DNA of 64,000 nucleotides from Eretmocerus hayati (Eukaryota > Arthropoda > Insecta > Hymenoptera > Aphelinidae), in NCBI GenBank assembly GCA_029851415.1, contig CM056744.1, forward strand, positions 115,321,838-115,385,837. The letters are read 5' to 3'. Of this stretch, positions 13,161 through 25,559 are shown one piece after another. The notes beneath the pieces were generated by a model. That model ran no database searches and had not been told where the DNA came from. It saw only the letters and a program-made list of their open reading frames with translations. A program made the translations under genes and the position numbers. The stretch's first letter is position 1; each line of letters starts with the position of its first letter.

Positions 13161-13376
13161 TCAGATTCTGAAAAATTCCATTTTAAGTTCGATTTGTTCT
13201 TGGACTACGAGTCGGAGAACATTGATTCTTTCTAGGAAGTGAAGGTCTATCCAAATGCAACATAGATCCAAAATTGTCCCGAATCCGGGAAATCTACTCA
13301 GTTTCCTTTCGAAAGTCTCTCCAGCTTCAGTGTATTCATATGAAAATGTCTCAGATTTTTCAACGAAGAAGAACAC
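13161..13376 (-). pseudogene. Broken exon copy, secreted coiled-coil family (left of a divergent pair)
   Basis: The ORF ends INVLRLVVQEQIELKMEFF plus two residues and a stop. The plus-strand ORF that ends at 13685 finishes almost identically (INVLRLILQERIEIKMEFF). Over the last 23 codons many differences are silent and the replacements are conservative (I/V, L/V, K/R), which suggests past protein constraint. The pair is arranged head to head about 130-350 bp apart, leaving no room for upstream exons, and an indel shifts the frame between the copies further upstream. It resembles the EEMNILRKIQRQNEEI helix of the gene at 21.3 kb, but this link is weak. Confidence 0.4.
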
Positions 13377-13503
13377 ATTTTAAAGCAGAGTGACAAATGG
13401 ATATTCCTTTTCGAGATAACTGAAGGATTGGTCCTGTATTTTTCGTTCTACCATTTGAATTTTGTTCACATTGAATACTTTCCCTCGCTTTTTATGACCT
13501 CAG

Positions 13504-13685
13504 GAAAAACTCTCCCTTACTTGAAAGACTTTCCAAAAAAGTGGATTCTAGAATGGTCTCCCGTAATCGGGACTATTTACAGTGTTCTGCATTTGGGAAG
13601 ACCTTCACTTCGAAAGGAAATCAATGTCCTACGACTCATACTCCAGGAACGTATTGAGATTAAAATGGAATTTTTCAAGATCTGA
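13504..13685 (+). pseudogene. Broken exon copy, secreted coiled-coil family (right of a divergent pair)
   Basis: The ORF opens after a TGACCTCAG acceptor in phase 1, the phase used by the other genes of this type here, and ends at TGA 13683-13685. Its C-terminus matches the inverted copy at 13161-13376. No signal-peptide exon was found upstream. I read it as an isolated exon copy or the remnant of an inverted duplication; a live terminal exon is not excluded. Confidence 0.4.
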
Positions 13686-13700
13686 CACTATGTGGCAGTG

Positions 13701-16100
13701 TTCGTTGGATCATTCTAGTCCTTGTCAATCAGAATTTATTCTTCATGAAACCTATATCAGATCGCAGTGACACAAATCAATTTGAAAAATTGTTCAACAT
13801 GCAGGATTAACGCAGAAAATCATTGGACCAGTTCTTAATACCAGAGTCTAGATCGAGGTAACAAATTTTCAACTGCTCCCGTCAAGTTGTTATATACCAG
13901 TAAGCAGAAAACACTTCCCGAAATCCTAATTCAGAACACAGATCTTGAGAGTTACCTCATCCCCTAACCTCCTCAAATTCAAGAATACCATGACGGGCAG
14001 CTGAGCGCAAAGAAAAGGGTAACTCAACATATGTGGGAGAATAAACAGAAAACGCCAAACCCTCGAAATTAATTCAAATTATTTTGATTGAGCATTTCCG
14101 CACGGACGCGCTCATCCAGCCTTAAGAGCATCGTTATACATCCTCTTTTTCTGATGCGTATGTGCATTATAATATGTGAAACAGACCTGTCTGTTTGACG
14201 ACCCGCCAACAAGTGCGTGTTATGTATACCAGGAATATATAAAGTATGTTATATATGTATGTGTGTAACACTCACGTGGGCATATTTGCGTGAGCGAAAT
14301 GTTAGCTGGCGGCGTGGTGGACTCGACGAGGTGAATTTTGACAGGCGCTGGCGAATTATCATCTAAAGAGCTGACATGGGGATATAATATGCTCAGACGG
14401 GTAGAGATAAAAATTGATCTTTTTGCTAAGCTGTTCAGTGAGATGCGCTCAGTTTTGGAGAATGAGGATGCTGTCTGTGTTCGATGTCATGCATGATTTT
14501 TTGGTCAGCATCAGGTTTGTAAAATATTACTTTTTCAATTTCTTTTACAGGGATCATAGCAGTTGGTGACATTCCTGCTCGTCGGATTTGATTCCGTTAT
14601 AGAATTTTCTGTGGAATAATTGTCAGCTTGGTTTTGAAATTAGTCTGAATTTATGGAAAGTCCCTTTGTTAAAAATTGAAGAAGAAATTTATAATTTTGA
14701 ACAGTGCTGAAAATCAGTGCTACCACAAAATTCCATCGACCCACTTCTGGACCAATATATGTCTCAAGAAAATGATATAATTTATTATGAAATTTGATTA
14801 TATTTGAGAATCTCAAAACTCTCTGAATGTCTGCCTCGATAATTTTTCTTTCGGTCCAAAAATCTCACCACCTTCTCAGTTATTATCACATCATTAGAAT
14901 GTTGTAGAAGAATATTCAATTGATTCACATATTATCCAGCTCAAATTTTATGAATTGTCCTACAATTTGGGAATCAACACCAAGAAACGTGAAGTCTCAC
15001 ATAATCTTTGTGAGACTTTAGTTTGTTGCAGATTTTTTTGGGTACTCGATATACATATATTTCTATTGAAACCTTGGCCTGAGAACATGTGGGGATCGAA
15101 GAGCTAATCGAGCTGACCCGTAGGCGATTTGCCGTTAATCGTTACGTTGGCTGACTTTTGAGGGACAACCTCTGTATTCATTACACTTTAGTTTCACAAT
15201 CTTTCCTAGTCCATATGGTGAGCCTGACATCCTAAACTTTGTAATTTTCCGATCAAGAGGGGGCCTTGAAATACTCGACTTACATGCTTGCCTTGTGTTC
15301 CGTTGCTTGAATTGACTGACGTTTTAAACGGATAATTTCTCAAAAATCGTATAAGTCTGTTCCGACTTGTACTCTAGATCATAGTCTCGCTTCACGATTG
15401 CAATAGGCTTTCGATTAATTATGATGTCACATTTATGTAGTGTCTGACATAAATATATCATTACACCCGTGAAAGTTTCTCAGCGATAAGAATATACAAC
15501 CAACCATGATTTCTGATTTGTATCAAGTTCTTCATTTGGCGAAATCTAGGTACAAGTTTTATATGACTGATGCTTATACTCAGCTGAATGCGATCCAAGT
15601 CTTAGTCAAGTGCATAATAGCCATCGGTATTTACTGGTGTAACTAGATTTGTTTTCAAAATTATCTCTGATAATCTGTAGGTGTGTTGCATAAAATTTTT
15701 TGATGTTGCTCAGTTGTAAGGACAGTAGGCTATTCTGTTGAAGTTCATGCGAGACTTCATGTTAATTACACTACGTTTAACCAATTGCACAAGAATCCAA
15801 GTCTTACGCATGCGTTGACTCCTTCTTCTCCATATATTATCGAGATAGGACATTCTGATATAACGATGTGGGAATAGTTTTCACTTTCATCTATCGCGCC
15901 ATACTTTCCGAAAAACTGTGAGTACAAGTCAATAACATGTGCGCTGAATAAAATTTTACAAAATTAGTGGAATTTGATTTGAGAGCGGAAATGTTGATTT
16001 ACGCACACGATGTGATATTTTTCATCCAGAATCAAAGGTAAGCATCGAAATCATCACGAGATTGCGGAAACCATCCCGCCCGTGTGCTGAACACGAAAAT
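13701..16100. other. No gene recognised
   Basis: AT-rich sequence without an ORF above about 60 codons and without recognisable repeats, apart from short TATGTATGTG runs near 14250. Confidence 0.5.
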
Positions 16101-16103
16101 AAG

Positions 16104-17149
16104 CGTATCGAACATGACTCCCCCCCCCCTCCTTAAGCCATTCTGACAATAGTTTCGGTCTACTTGAATTTTTTCCAATGTAATTTGGATTATTTTAAAG
16201 CTTGAAGCAAGACTTTCAAAATGAGCTAGGATGAGATTGATTTCTATCAACCAGAGCCGAGCTATCTCAGTTCTTCCAAAAAGTTGTTTCCTGAGAGTTT
16301 GCGAAAGAGTATCGAACAAACCTCCCATCCTTTAAGGGGATGTCGGAGTCCTATCAATATTATACAGTTACCGACATGGTCGAGTTTTCGGATTTCTCGA
16401 TGAATTTTTGAGATATCAAAAATCTAACAAGTAACGCCGATTCTATGAGCAATACAGAATCGGCGTTACTTAGTAGAATCCCGATATCTCGAAAATTCAT
16501 CGGGAAATCCGAAAACTCGACAATGTCGGTATCCGGTATCCTCTCAAAATGATTTAAGCCGGTGATGAGGTGGATAAAATCGTTTTCATCCTCGTGCAAC
16601 CACATTTATAGCTTTTCAATTGATCTAAATCACTATTTCTGGCTCATTTTGACGCGATAAAGACGCGATAAAGACATTGCTCGGGATATTCTAAGTGGTA
16701 AAGAAGGCGATACTGCGAACCATTTCGAGATAACATTATGGGGACATGTTGGGTACTCACCAGTTTTGGCCTTCATGTTTTGCAAACGATCTCTGTATTT
16801 GGCTCATGAAACCAATCCAAGTTTGAACTTTGAGATTCTAAGCAGACGAATTTCGAGGTCTCAGAAAAAGGAATCGAATGCGCTAATGTGCGTCAATATT
16901 GATGAGACCAAAAATTTTTGGCACTAGTTTTATTAAACGCGGTTTTCTCAGTGAATTCTCAGCTATGCAAAGATAAAAAATTGGAAAGTTCACTCAAAGT
17001 TTTCCGAAACACGCATAAATAATTCTGGGTCAGTCCGAACCACTTATTTCTTCTTCATATTTCATGACAATGACCGTAAAAAAAATTGGCGGCAGGATCA
17101 ACAAGTGCCCAGCAGTGAGAGCGGTATGTAGGGAAATGTTGGGTACCCC
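16104..17149. repeat. Dispersed repeat, family A, copy 2
   Basis: Starts near CGAACATGACTCCCCCC. It has a reversed core ACATGTTGGGTACTCACC at about 16742-16759 and ends with AAATGTTGGGTACCCC near 17149. Much of it can be followed phrase by phrase in the copy at 31637-32476 (for example CAATAGTTTCGGTC, GAGCCGAGCTATC, CCATCCTTTAA). It has been opened by a small palindromic element at 16369-16531, which is therefore the younger insertion. Confidence 0.65.
16369..16531. mobile_element. 163-bp palindromic MITE nested in family A
   Basis: Arms of about 75 bp face each other around ATGAGCAATAC. The ends read TACCGACAT and ATGTCGGTA, so a TA dinucleotide flanks CCGACAT...ATGTCGG as in a Tc1/mariner-type insertion. 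The right and left flanks both continue the surrounding repeat. No coding capacity. Confidence 0.8.
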
Positions 17150-20100
17150 AATCTTATTTTTCCATTATTTGCACGAGGGAAAAAATCGAGAAACTATGTA
17201 AAACTGTCACATTTCCGCATAGAGTATGGATAAGTAAATTCCACTCAATCCAAAATGTACAGAAGTCAATATTCCAACCGACATTGCGATATATTATTCG
17301 AGCAAGAACGAGAACTAACGAGTACAAATTCACATTCCAAAATATCACACATCCGCCTCACCTCAAGTGTCTCACCCTTTGACAAAAAACAATTCTCTCT
17401 GTACGCCCACCCCATTAACCATCTTCCAAAGGGTTGTACCTACCAACCCTCGTACACATACACTAAATTCCAACGAACCCAAAAGAGCGTCTCTCAATCC
17501 CTTAACTCAGGAACACTTTATTTTTAAGCATCATGAACCATACACTCGAAAATTTTCAAACGAAACGATGGTCCAGTACTTATCCTCATCCCTCATCCTT
17601 AACTAAAAAGAAATCGTCCTGCGTATACATGATTGAGAGAACAGACATATAGAAGAGTTTACAGGATCATTTTGGGGGAAGATCAAATACTCGTAACATA
17701 GACACGTGCAAGTATTATAATACGTGAGCCATATACACATGATGGAATGGAACAAAACCCCTCGATGTGGACAACGGTAAAAGACAAAGGGTTCACGCGC
17801 GAAAATATTTTCCAACTCGTCGCGCGCGTCGTACATAAATAGAACCTCATGCACGCCGTCACGTATAAAGTTTGTCTGCAGACTTTAGAAACACCATCAC
17901 AGGGCATCCTCTTATCCATATATGTATATTCCTATACCTTCTCGCACATCCTTGTGTTTTGTCAAAATCCTAACGGCTCGTTTTGTTTGCTTTTTTATAC
18001 GGCTGCATGAAACTACACAGACACACAGATATGAGTTTCATATCAAAAGTGAGAGTGCGATGTGAGGAGATGATGGAGCCCTAGAGGCGAGCGATATTCT
18101 CGACCGACCCCTGTACACGAGATTCTGGACCATGTGTATGTGTTTGCAGAATTGAAAGGGCGCGAGAGGAATAATATTTTCCCTTGTTGATGGATTCGGT
18201 CTTTGATGTACATGTATGCGAGGTTCCGAATCATTTCCTCTATTTATCTGTGTTGGGCTTTGGGGTACTCCGATTCCTCATGTTTGTTAATTACTGCTAA
18301 TCGAGTGAGCAGTCTGACAGTTGTTATGGCTGTTGTTTGGTGGGACTAGTTTTGGAATGGGTGGATTTTGGGGTGGATTTTGGATTCTGGATGAAGTTTG
18401 AATTGATGTTGGGTTGCTGAGTGCATTTTGTACAAAGATTCGGGACTGTGCTGATGTTGATAGTGCAATTTTGATTATTGTGATTCAGTTCTTAGGGTAA
18501 CATCATCAAATTCATACAGGAGCGTTATGAAGAAGTTCAATGTAGGAAAATGTTTCTCTAAAAAAAAATACTTACTGTCAAAATGTCAATAACCCTCGCA
18601 ATACCCATGATTATTGAATTCCAAAGAAGAATCATGCCCTTTCCAAGACAATTTTGGCCGAGTACTTGGCTGAGAAATTGATTGAATCTTGGTGCAACTT
18701 CTCCACTGTCCATGATACACTTACAAATACCAAGTCTTCTCAAAGAAAATTCCCAAAACTCTGCGGTCTTCCAATTTTTTCTTCCCTCCTTTGGAACAGA
18801 TTATTCTGTCTTTCAGATCTGATAAAGGAGACTACGACACTGTCAACAAATCTAGAGAATGTGGGTAAGTCACGAGTATTTAGTACAATTAAAAGCTGAA
18901 AAAATTTGATGAGCAAGTGGTCTCCAAGAAGAATGTGGTGTATCAGTGCATTAGAAGTTGCCAAAAAATTGAGCCTGTACTAGTCTGACCCCCGGCGGAG
19001 AAATTTCTAAGCTCTCAGCTCGCTTCTCCGGTGCCGTTCTCCCCGATCTCTGAACTTTTCTTCTTCAATCTGGATTTTCGAGGGACCATCAATATTTGGA
19101 TACACGAAATAGTCAGAATTCAATTTTCAACGGATCTGAGATGGAATGACAATATTTGCATTGAGAGATTTGTGCATCACAAAATTTGAATTTGAAAAAC
19201 TTCAATTTCAGGTGAAGCAAAAACCTTTCACCGACAGAAAGCTTTCAGTTTTCGAAATTTTGTTTTTTAAGATACTCTAAATATAGCAAAAAATTATACA
19301 ATCACTATTGTAACAGCGTTATACCTCTTTTTTACGGAAACCTGAGTAATCATATTCAATCGATGAATCATATGTACTTTACAAAAATAGATAGCAGAAA
19401 TTCTGTTCAGTGTAACTTAATAATGATCATTTCATGGCAAAGAATCTATGACTGAGATTCCTTGTACAGCTGATACATCGCAATAGTTGAGGTGGCATAT
19501 TCTCTGATCAGGCAATTATCCTGAGAAATAACTTGTAAATTAAGCTGAAATTTTTTATGAATTAAATTATTCCTGTCAATTTCTTGGCCAATGAAAAGTG
19601 AAATTCTGCCATTACAATCGTCAATAATAACAAACAGTTGAGCTCCCAGTACAAATATATTTGATGAGGCTTACCCAGGTTTTCTTATGTCAAAAATTCG
19701 ATCCACGATATTCCTTCCCGAGCATGGTTTACATGCTCGTTTCTACATTCAGTCGTGGTCGAAATGTTTTACATCTCATCAGGAAAGAATAAACGTATCA
19801 AGATGGATATTTGTGATTGTAAATGAGCTTAATATCGTCCACACACTAAAATCCCCTTTCGATCATCATTTAACTCAACACAATACGAATCAAGATTTGC
19901 CGATTTCCCATTAATACGACGACACGTCCAACAAGTATCAAAATATTATCTCTAACCAAAAACCACTCTATCACGATCGTGTCTATGGATACAACATCCC
20001 GACACCCCGTTTTGTTTATTTGTTTTGGCTCTATCCTCCTATTTACCGAACATTTCAATAGCATCGAACAAAAAGGAGAAACCAGACCTCCATCACAGTT

Positions 20101-21339
20101 ACCTTCCCTATTATAGAGCCCTCTGTCACTCGTCATGTCACTTGGATGTACTTTCGTCTTTCTATCATTTCGAAATCTGTGCCGATCGATCAGGTATGAG
20201 TAAATGCGTGCTCTTTTTTTCTTCTCCTTCATTCATCTATCCGTAGGCCCGCCTAACATCAAATCTATTCTCTATTTAATAATTTCACGATCAAACACAC
20301 ACTCACACACACACACACCTACGTTCAGCAGGTTGCGCAGATTTTGAACTGTTCCACAATATATAGAACTGAACTTCTCATTCTATTGGATCAAAATATA
20401 GTTCAACGCAGTGGATTGGGGTATGTCTGAGGAGGGAGCCAGGAAGATGTGACCGTCTGTGAGGGATGAAAAAGAAAAAAATGAGAGGTGAATAGGACTT
20501 AAACGCGTTCGTATATGTATGTGGTGAAACTCACGTGTCTTGGATCTATAATAGATGTACAGTCTGGCACAAAATTTTGGTGGGCTGTTGGTATTCCGTG
20601 GAATAGTAACTGATTGTGGAATCTTTAAGAAAAGTGTGGTTACCTACATCAAATTTTGTAATTCTGAGACTTCTTGCAATTCCCATGCTGTATGGAATTT
20701 CCCAGGAATAGTATTAGAGTTTTGCTCGAGACATACAAAGAATTCTTTTCTTCTTTTCCAATAAAAACATTCGTATTTTTTCCACTCGATTTGTTCGATG
20801 TATACAAGTAGCTGATTGTTATGAAAATTTTCAGAAATATTATGGGAAGTAATTTGGAGGATGAACAATAAAAACTCTTCCAATGACGGCATTCCACTTT
20901 TCCACTCAATTGGCTCGATGTTTCGGAGTGAATGACATTTTCAATACCTCTTCCAAAGACTGAAATAGAGAGAAATTCAAATTGTGAAACTATATTAGTA
21001 GATGAAACAGTTTTATCAATTTGACCTCGTTGTTACTATCAATATGAATTAGAAATTCTTCAAGAGCTGCTGAGGCTCATTAAAACTGGATTAATCTTTT
21101 TGATCATATGTTTCTTGATAAAGATCATCGGTATTCTGCTCCCACAGATAATAATTTTGTAGTGTTTCAAATTCAAGCATGGGAGCAGCATGTGACTTGA
21201 TGACAGAAAAATTCGTTTTAAGGACCAACAGCTCAAAATATCTACAAAACAAGTTCAGCGGTAGCATCATATCATACAAAGTACAATTCAAACTTTTTGG
21301 TGCTGGTATTTGATCATTTGAGATCTGACACAAGCAGAT
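17150..21339. other. No confident gene; (CA)n at 20293-20319
   Basis: AT-rich interval upstream of the coiled-coil gene. A CA microsatellite sits at 20293-20319. Around 18.57-18.9 kb both strands show ORFs next to GTAAGT donors (minus at 18571, plus at 18859). They conflict and neither can be extended, so I do not call a gene. Confidence 0.45.
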
Positions 21340-23573
21340 ATGGAACTGTTTGTTCTTTGCATGATATGCTTTGGTGCAAAAATTTCGCACGCTTCACCCA
21401 ATCAAGAAAATACTACTACTTCGTGTGATCGTAGAATTGGTAAGTGAAAAAAAACGCTAGATAAAAGTATTTTTTCATCCCTACATTCTAAACATAACTT
21501 TGATATCTGACCCTTGCAAGAATATATTTCCCAAAATTTGTCTATAGATGAAAGCTGTAACGATGAGCTCATCTGGGACATGATCAAATTGTAGAGAATG
21601 AGTATTTTAGGTATCAATAATATTTTTCAGATACCATACCAGGCCCCTGGAATCAAGAAGAGATGAATATTTTGAGGAAGATTCAGAGACAAAACGAAGA
21701 GATACGTGAATTGAGACGAAGGATGGAAATAGAGTATAGTAGAGGATGTTCTCCGCCTTGTGAGCGAGTATACGCAGGGCTTCATCCAGGGCCCAGCTGG
21801 AAACAGGATCAAAGTGAAATAAGCGCTGGTACATTTACTTCTTTACAAATTTCATCAAATTATTGACGACTTTTCGACATGAAATTTCTGCATCTCGGAA
21901 TACTCTCCCCGTGTCAATCAGTATAGGCAGTCCCTGAAGTTCGGTGTATTTAGAATAAATCTGGACTGATGAATTCAGTATTTGTACACTGGGATTACAG
22001 TGTATATATTAACCAAAGTCATCAGTGGCAAGGCTAAGACTTCAGTGACCTTGAGGCAAGAACCTCGTTACTGATGAATCAGTGAGACAATTCACTGAAT
22101 TCTCAGTGATTCAAGGGCCCCGGCAGTACACATTCACTGAAAATTTCAGCGTGTTTCACTAGGTGTAATCAGTGAGCACCCCTCGAACATCAATGATGCT
22201 CACTTGAACTTCATTCAATATGATCTACCAGTCTGCTACCCATGCGAAGCACTGAGAATTCAGTAAATTGTTTATCTTTTTTATCAGTGATGCTCACTGA
22301 AACTTCGGTGACGAGGACCCATCTAACCTCCAAGGTCACTGGAGTTTCAACTCTCCCACTGAGATATAATTAGATATAATTCGAGTGTACGTACACTGAT
22401 GCCATCAGTCAAACTGGATCTGGAATACGCTGAAGTTCAGCGATCTACTAATCCCACTGATTCCCAATAATCGACACGTAAATGGTAAAGTATTCATAAG
22501 ATTCATACCGATACCAAATTTTAGCCTCGTTACCTTATATTTCGATCCTTTAGATCTGTAAACTCAGAAATAAAATTCCATTTTCAATAGCTATTTCTTG
22601 ATATTCCAGCAAACTAACTCTCGTGATCATAAGAATAATTTGAACATCATCAATCAGTTCATTCCATGTGTACGACCGTGACCTCTTTCTAATCATATGC
22701 ATGGTGGTAAATGAAAAAAATTGCCATCGTTGAGCTGTATATATATTTATATCAAATTTGAACAGTTGCCAAGGCACTTTTTGAGATTCAAGGATTTCAA
22801 CAGATTCTAAAATAATATGATCATCTTTCAATAGAGAATAATCATAATTTCTTTCTACTCAGGGATGAACTCAGGGAAATCAGAGGGAAACACAGTTGAC
22901 GAGCGAACAAAATGGGAAAGAGAAAAATCTCGCCTTGAGGCTAAAATCCGACGTCTAGAAGCAATGAAAAAACGTCGAGGGACCGGTGAGATTCGTTATG
23001 GTGCCGGGCCATGCAGTGTGCAAGGAGACGGTGAGCTATTTATACAGATAGGGAAGTGGTAGGTGAGCCCTTGAATCTTCACAGAAGAATTCGAAAAATA
23101 TCTAAGATACAATTGCAAAATCTGTACTTTACACATGATTATTTACAAAATTTCGAGAACAACGAGTAGATAACAGGAAGTGCCATGTTAGAAGAATTTT
23201 GAAGCAAATCTTGCAAATTGAGTGTTGAGTAAATGTTATTTCACTTCAGAGCCCCACTTTTTTGGAATGTCTACGAGAATGTTGATAGCTAACCACGAAG
23301 GCTCTCTCATGAATGATCACAATGAAATGATTGAGCTCCAGAGGGATTTGGAATTAGTAATGTCAGAACTTGAGCGCCTCGGCACCACATCTGAACAATC
23401 AGTTTGTGAAATGGAAAAGCATCGGAAAAAAAGCGTAAGTCCTCGTCTTGACTAATATCTACAGATACTTAACAACTAATTTGGTGATTTTTTTGAAATT
23501 GTGTTGATAGATTGTCCATTATGGAGATGATGTAATTTTAGATCTGTTATCTTCGCGGGACATTCAGTTGTAG
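21340..23573 (+). CDS. Secreted coiled-coil protein, five exons (237 aa)
   Basis: Exons are 21340-21439, 21631-21828, 22863-23030, 23250-23434 and 23511-23573, in phases 1, 1, 1, 0. They sum to 714 nt, 237 codons plus stop. Residues 1-18 (MELFVLCMICFGAKISHA) are a signal peptide. Three charged helical segments follow, one per exon: about 43-69, 113-138 and 180-200, with L/I every three to four residues. Cysteines occur as CSPPC (73-77) and at 150 and 208, and GPSW is at 87-90. Acceptors are strong (TATTTTTCAG, TTTCTACTCAG, CACTTCAG). Donors are GTAAGT, GTACAT (weak), GTGAGC and GTAAGT. I do not recognise the family. The product is probably secreted and oligomeric. It is a likely paralogue of the minus-strand gene at 2.05-4.09 kb; small secreted families of this kind are often venom or ovary products in parasitoids, but that is inference. 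Confidence 0.72.
21980..22460. repeat. Intron segment crowded with CACTG/CAGTG words
   Basis: Inside intron 2 of the coiled-coil gene I count about 16 CACTG or CAGTG pentamers in under 500 bp, where about one is expected by chance, plus near variants such as TCACTAGG. They often occur as CACTGAA...TTCAGTG inverted pairs. This fits a non-autonomous DNA element with subterminal transposase sites, or a cluster of protein binding sites. No clear ends or target duplication were found. Confidence 0.55.
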
Positions 23574-23621
23574 TAGGTATCACGGATTAGCACATTCTTA
23601 TAAACTTGTACTCGTGTATTA

Positions 23622-23627
23622 AATAAA
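23622..23627 (+). terminator. Poly(A) signal AATAAA
   Basis: An exact AATAAA lies 49 nt past the stop codon of the coiled-coil gene. It supports the proposed last exon and a short 3' UTR. Confidence 0.65.
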
Positions 23628-24026
23628 ATTCATTTTAATCAAGAATAGATATAAAATATTATGTAGGATTGTAATCTTGTGAAACTTTGCCTAATTTTGA
23701 TGTCGTCGGTTGAAGTCATCCAGAGATATTTGATCTTTATCATGTATCAATTCGTATTCTGAATCAAGTGTTCCAAGTCAAATGTACACTCAGATGAATT
23801 CTCAATATATGCACTCATTCCTCGTTCAAATAAATAACCATCAAAGGATTCTCATATCTCTTAAAAAAAGATTGGTACAAAGTTTGGATACACCAACTCA
23901 TTATCCTAGATATTAACACAATCGACTGATTGCTGAGAGAAGTATTTTCTTGTGATTATCCCCTCCTCTCACATCATTTTTAATCAATCTTCTACAATCC
24001 TATCCGAATATGACTAGTTAACTAGG

Positions 24027-24731
24027 GTAAGTGTACGTTGATCTACTTCAATATTTTCGAACGTACTTCAGCTCACGCTGAAATTTGTACCAAGACCTTC
24101 GAAATTAGCTGGAGTAAGATTGATTTTGACCAACTGGAGCCGACCTATCACAATTTCCCTAAAAGTGATTTCTTGCAAATAGCCAAGAAAGTCTACCCAA
24201 ATAGGGTAAATTGAGCTCTCCCATCAATCAAAATCACTATTCTCGCATTATTTTGCCGTAATAAACACGTTCCGGGTGGTAGAAGGAGTCTCACTGCAAA
24301 GTCTTTCGAGATAACAGTATCAGGTATTGGGTACAAACAAATTCTAGATCTCATGTTCTACAAACGATATTCGTATTTTTTTGCTCCAACGATCGCTCTA
24401 AATTTGAGTTTTGCAACTCTAAAAGGATTTTGAGGTTCTCGAGACGCGGAATAGAATGCGCTAGGGTACGTTCAGGTTGGTTGAATCACGAAATAATGGG
24501 CACTGGTTATAACGGGATTTTCTCGGCAATTTTTTTTTTAGCTGCGCAGAAGTGAAGGATGAAAAAATCACTTTGAATTTTCTAGGGAACGCAAAAATTA
24601 TTTGGAGCCGGTTCGAACTGTTCATTTTTTCATATTTCAAAATGAAAAACGTAAAAAGTTCTGCGGGAAGATTAGCCAGTGCTTATTTTGGAGATTGGCA
24701 TATGAGAACATGTTGAGTATACCACTAGTCT
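24027..24731. repeat. Dispersed repeat, family A, copy 3
   Basis: Starts TAGGGTAAGTGTACG and ends GCATATGAGAACATGTTGAG, both recognisable against the other copies. Internal phrases (GAGCCGACCTATC, AACACGTTCCGGGTGGTA, TGCGCTAGGGTACGTTC) line up in order with copies 2 and 5. No coding signal. Confidence 0.65.
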
Positions 24732-24741
24732 ACATGAAAAT

Positions 24742-25440
24742 GTTTTTTTTTTTTCTTTATTAAGCCATATCAACTCTATTCAGAGTTATTCAGCTACAAA
24801 ATTACAAATTTGCATATCTCTCATTCTACGGAAGAACATAAAATACCTCTTCATGTATTTATGATTTTTCATCAACAGATACATATTAGTCTGACTATAC
24901 ATTAAGATTACAATCATTGAGAAAATTTATGATGATCTTACAATTGTAGGCACAAGGGTTTGCAAGCAGAATTTTTGCGCACATTGGAAGCTGAAAACTC
25001 TTATCCAATTTGAAGGACCTAATCATTTTTCCTCGTTGCAAATCATACAATGGGCATTGCCATAAAATGTGGTCGAGATCCTGATCTTCCCATCTGCATT
25101 CACAATTCGATTCTCGGGTAATGTTAACGTGAGCAAGGGAAGACGCTAGATTGTAGTGACCCGATCGGCAGCAATTGATAGTAACAATTGATTTTCTGTC
25201 AAGATCTTTCTTATGGAACCGAGATTTTGTTTTCGTTTTGTGGTAGAAAGCGAAGTACTCTCCACCCTTTCTCTTCCCTTGCTCTTCGGTTTTTTTCACA
25301 GTTTTCTCCCATGATGCTATTTTGAGTGTATGTTTCATATCAGAGAATGGAATAAGAAAACCTTCTGTGGGGCACTCAATACTCGTTGCTGATTTAGCCA
25401 AACTGTCAAGTTTTGTGTCAAGTGTTGTTAGCCAATACTT
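24742..25440 (-). pseudogene. 5'-truncated LINE (non-LTR retrotransposon) ORF2 C-terminus
   Basis: The minus-strand reading frame contains LDSLAKSAT, typical of the end of an RNase H domain. Further on comes GHYNLASSLAHVN and then CECRWEDQDLDHILWQCP, the CCHC-like tail seen at the end of ORF2 in Jockey/I/R1-type elements. The frame runs 25437-24895 and is closed upstream by an in-frame TAG, after which homology fades. The 3' end is an oligo-A tail, seen as a T run at 24742-24754, directly beside copy 3 of family A. Reverse transcriptase and endonuclease are absent. This is a dead fragment; the clade is not determined. Confidence 0.8.
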
Positions 25441-25559
25441 CTATCTCTTTACAACGGTGATGATTGCAATTTCGAAGCTCATTTTGATGCTACTGGTTGG
25501 GTCTATCGCACACAAAGATTACAGTACTGAAATTGTGACATTGCTGGATTGAATTTTAA

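Noticed and set aside
18558..18858. Exons on opposite strands next to GTAAGT donors (18571 minus, 18859 plus)
   Set aside because: They overlap and conflict, neither extends into a model, and neither shows a recognisable domain.
20644..20909. Odorant-receptor-like C-terminus on the minus strand
   Set aside because: Only a loose resemblance; overlapping frames are equally open and no upstream exons were found.
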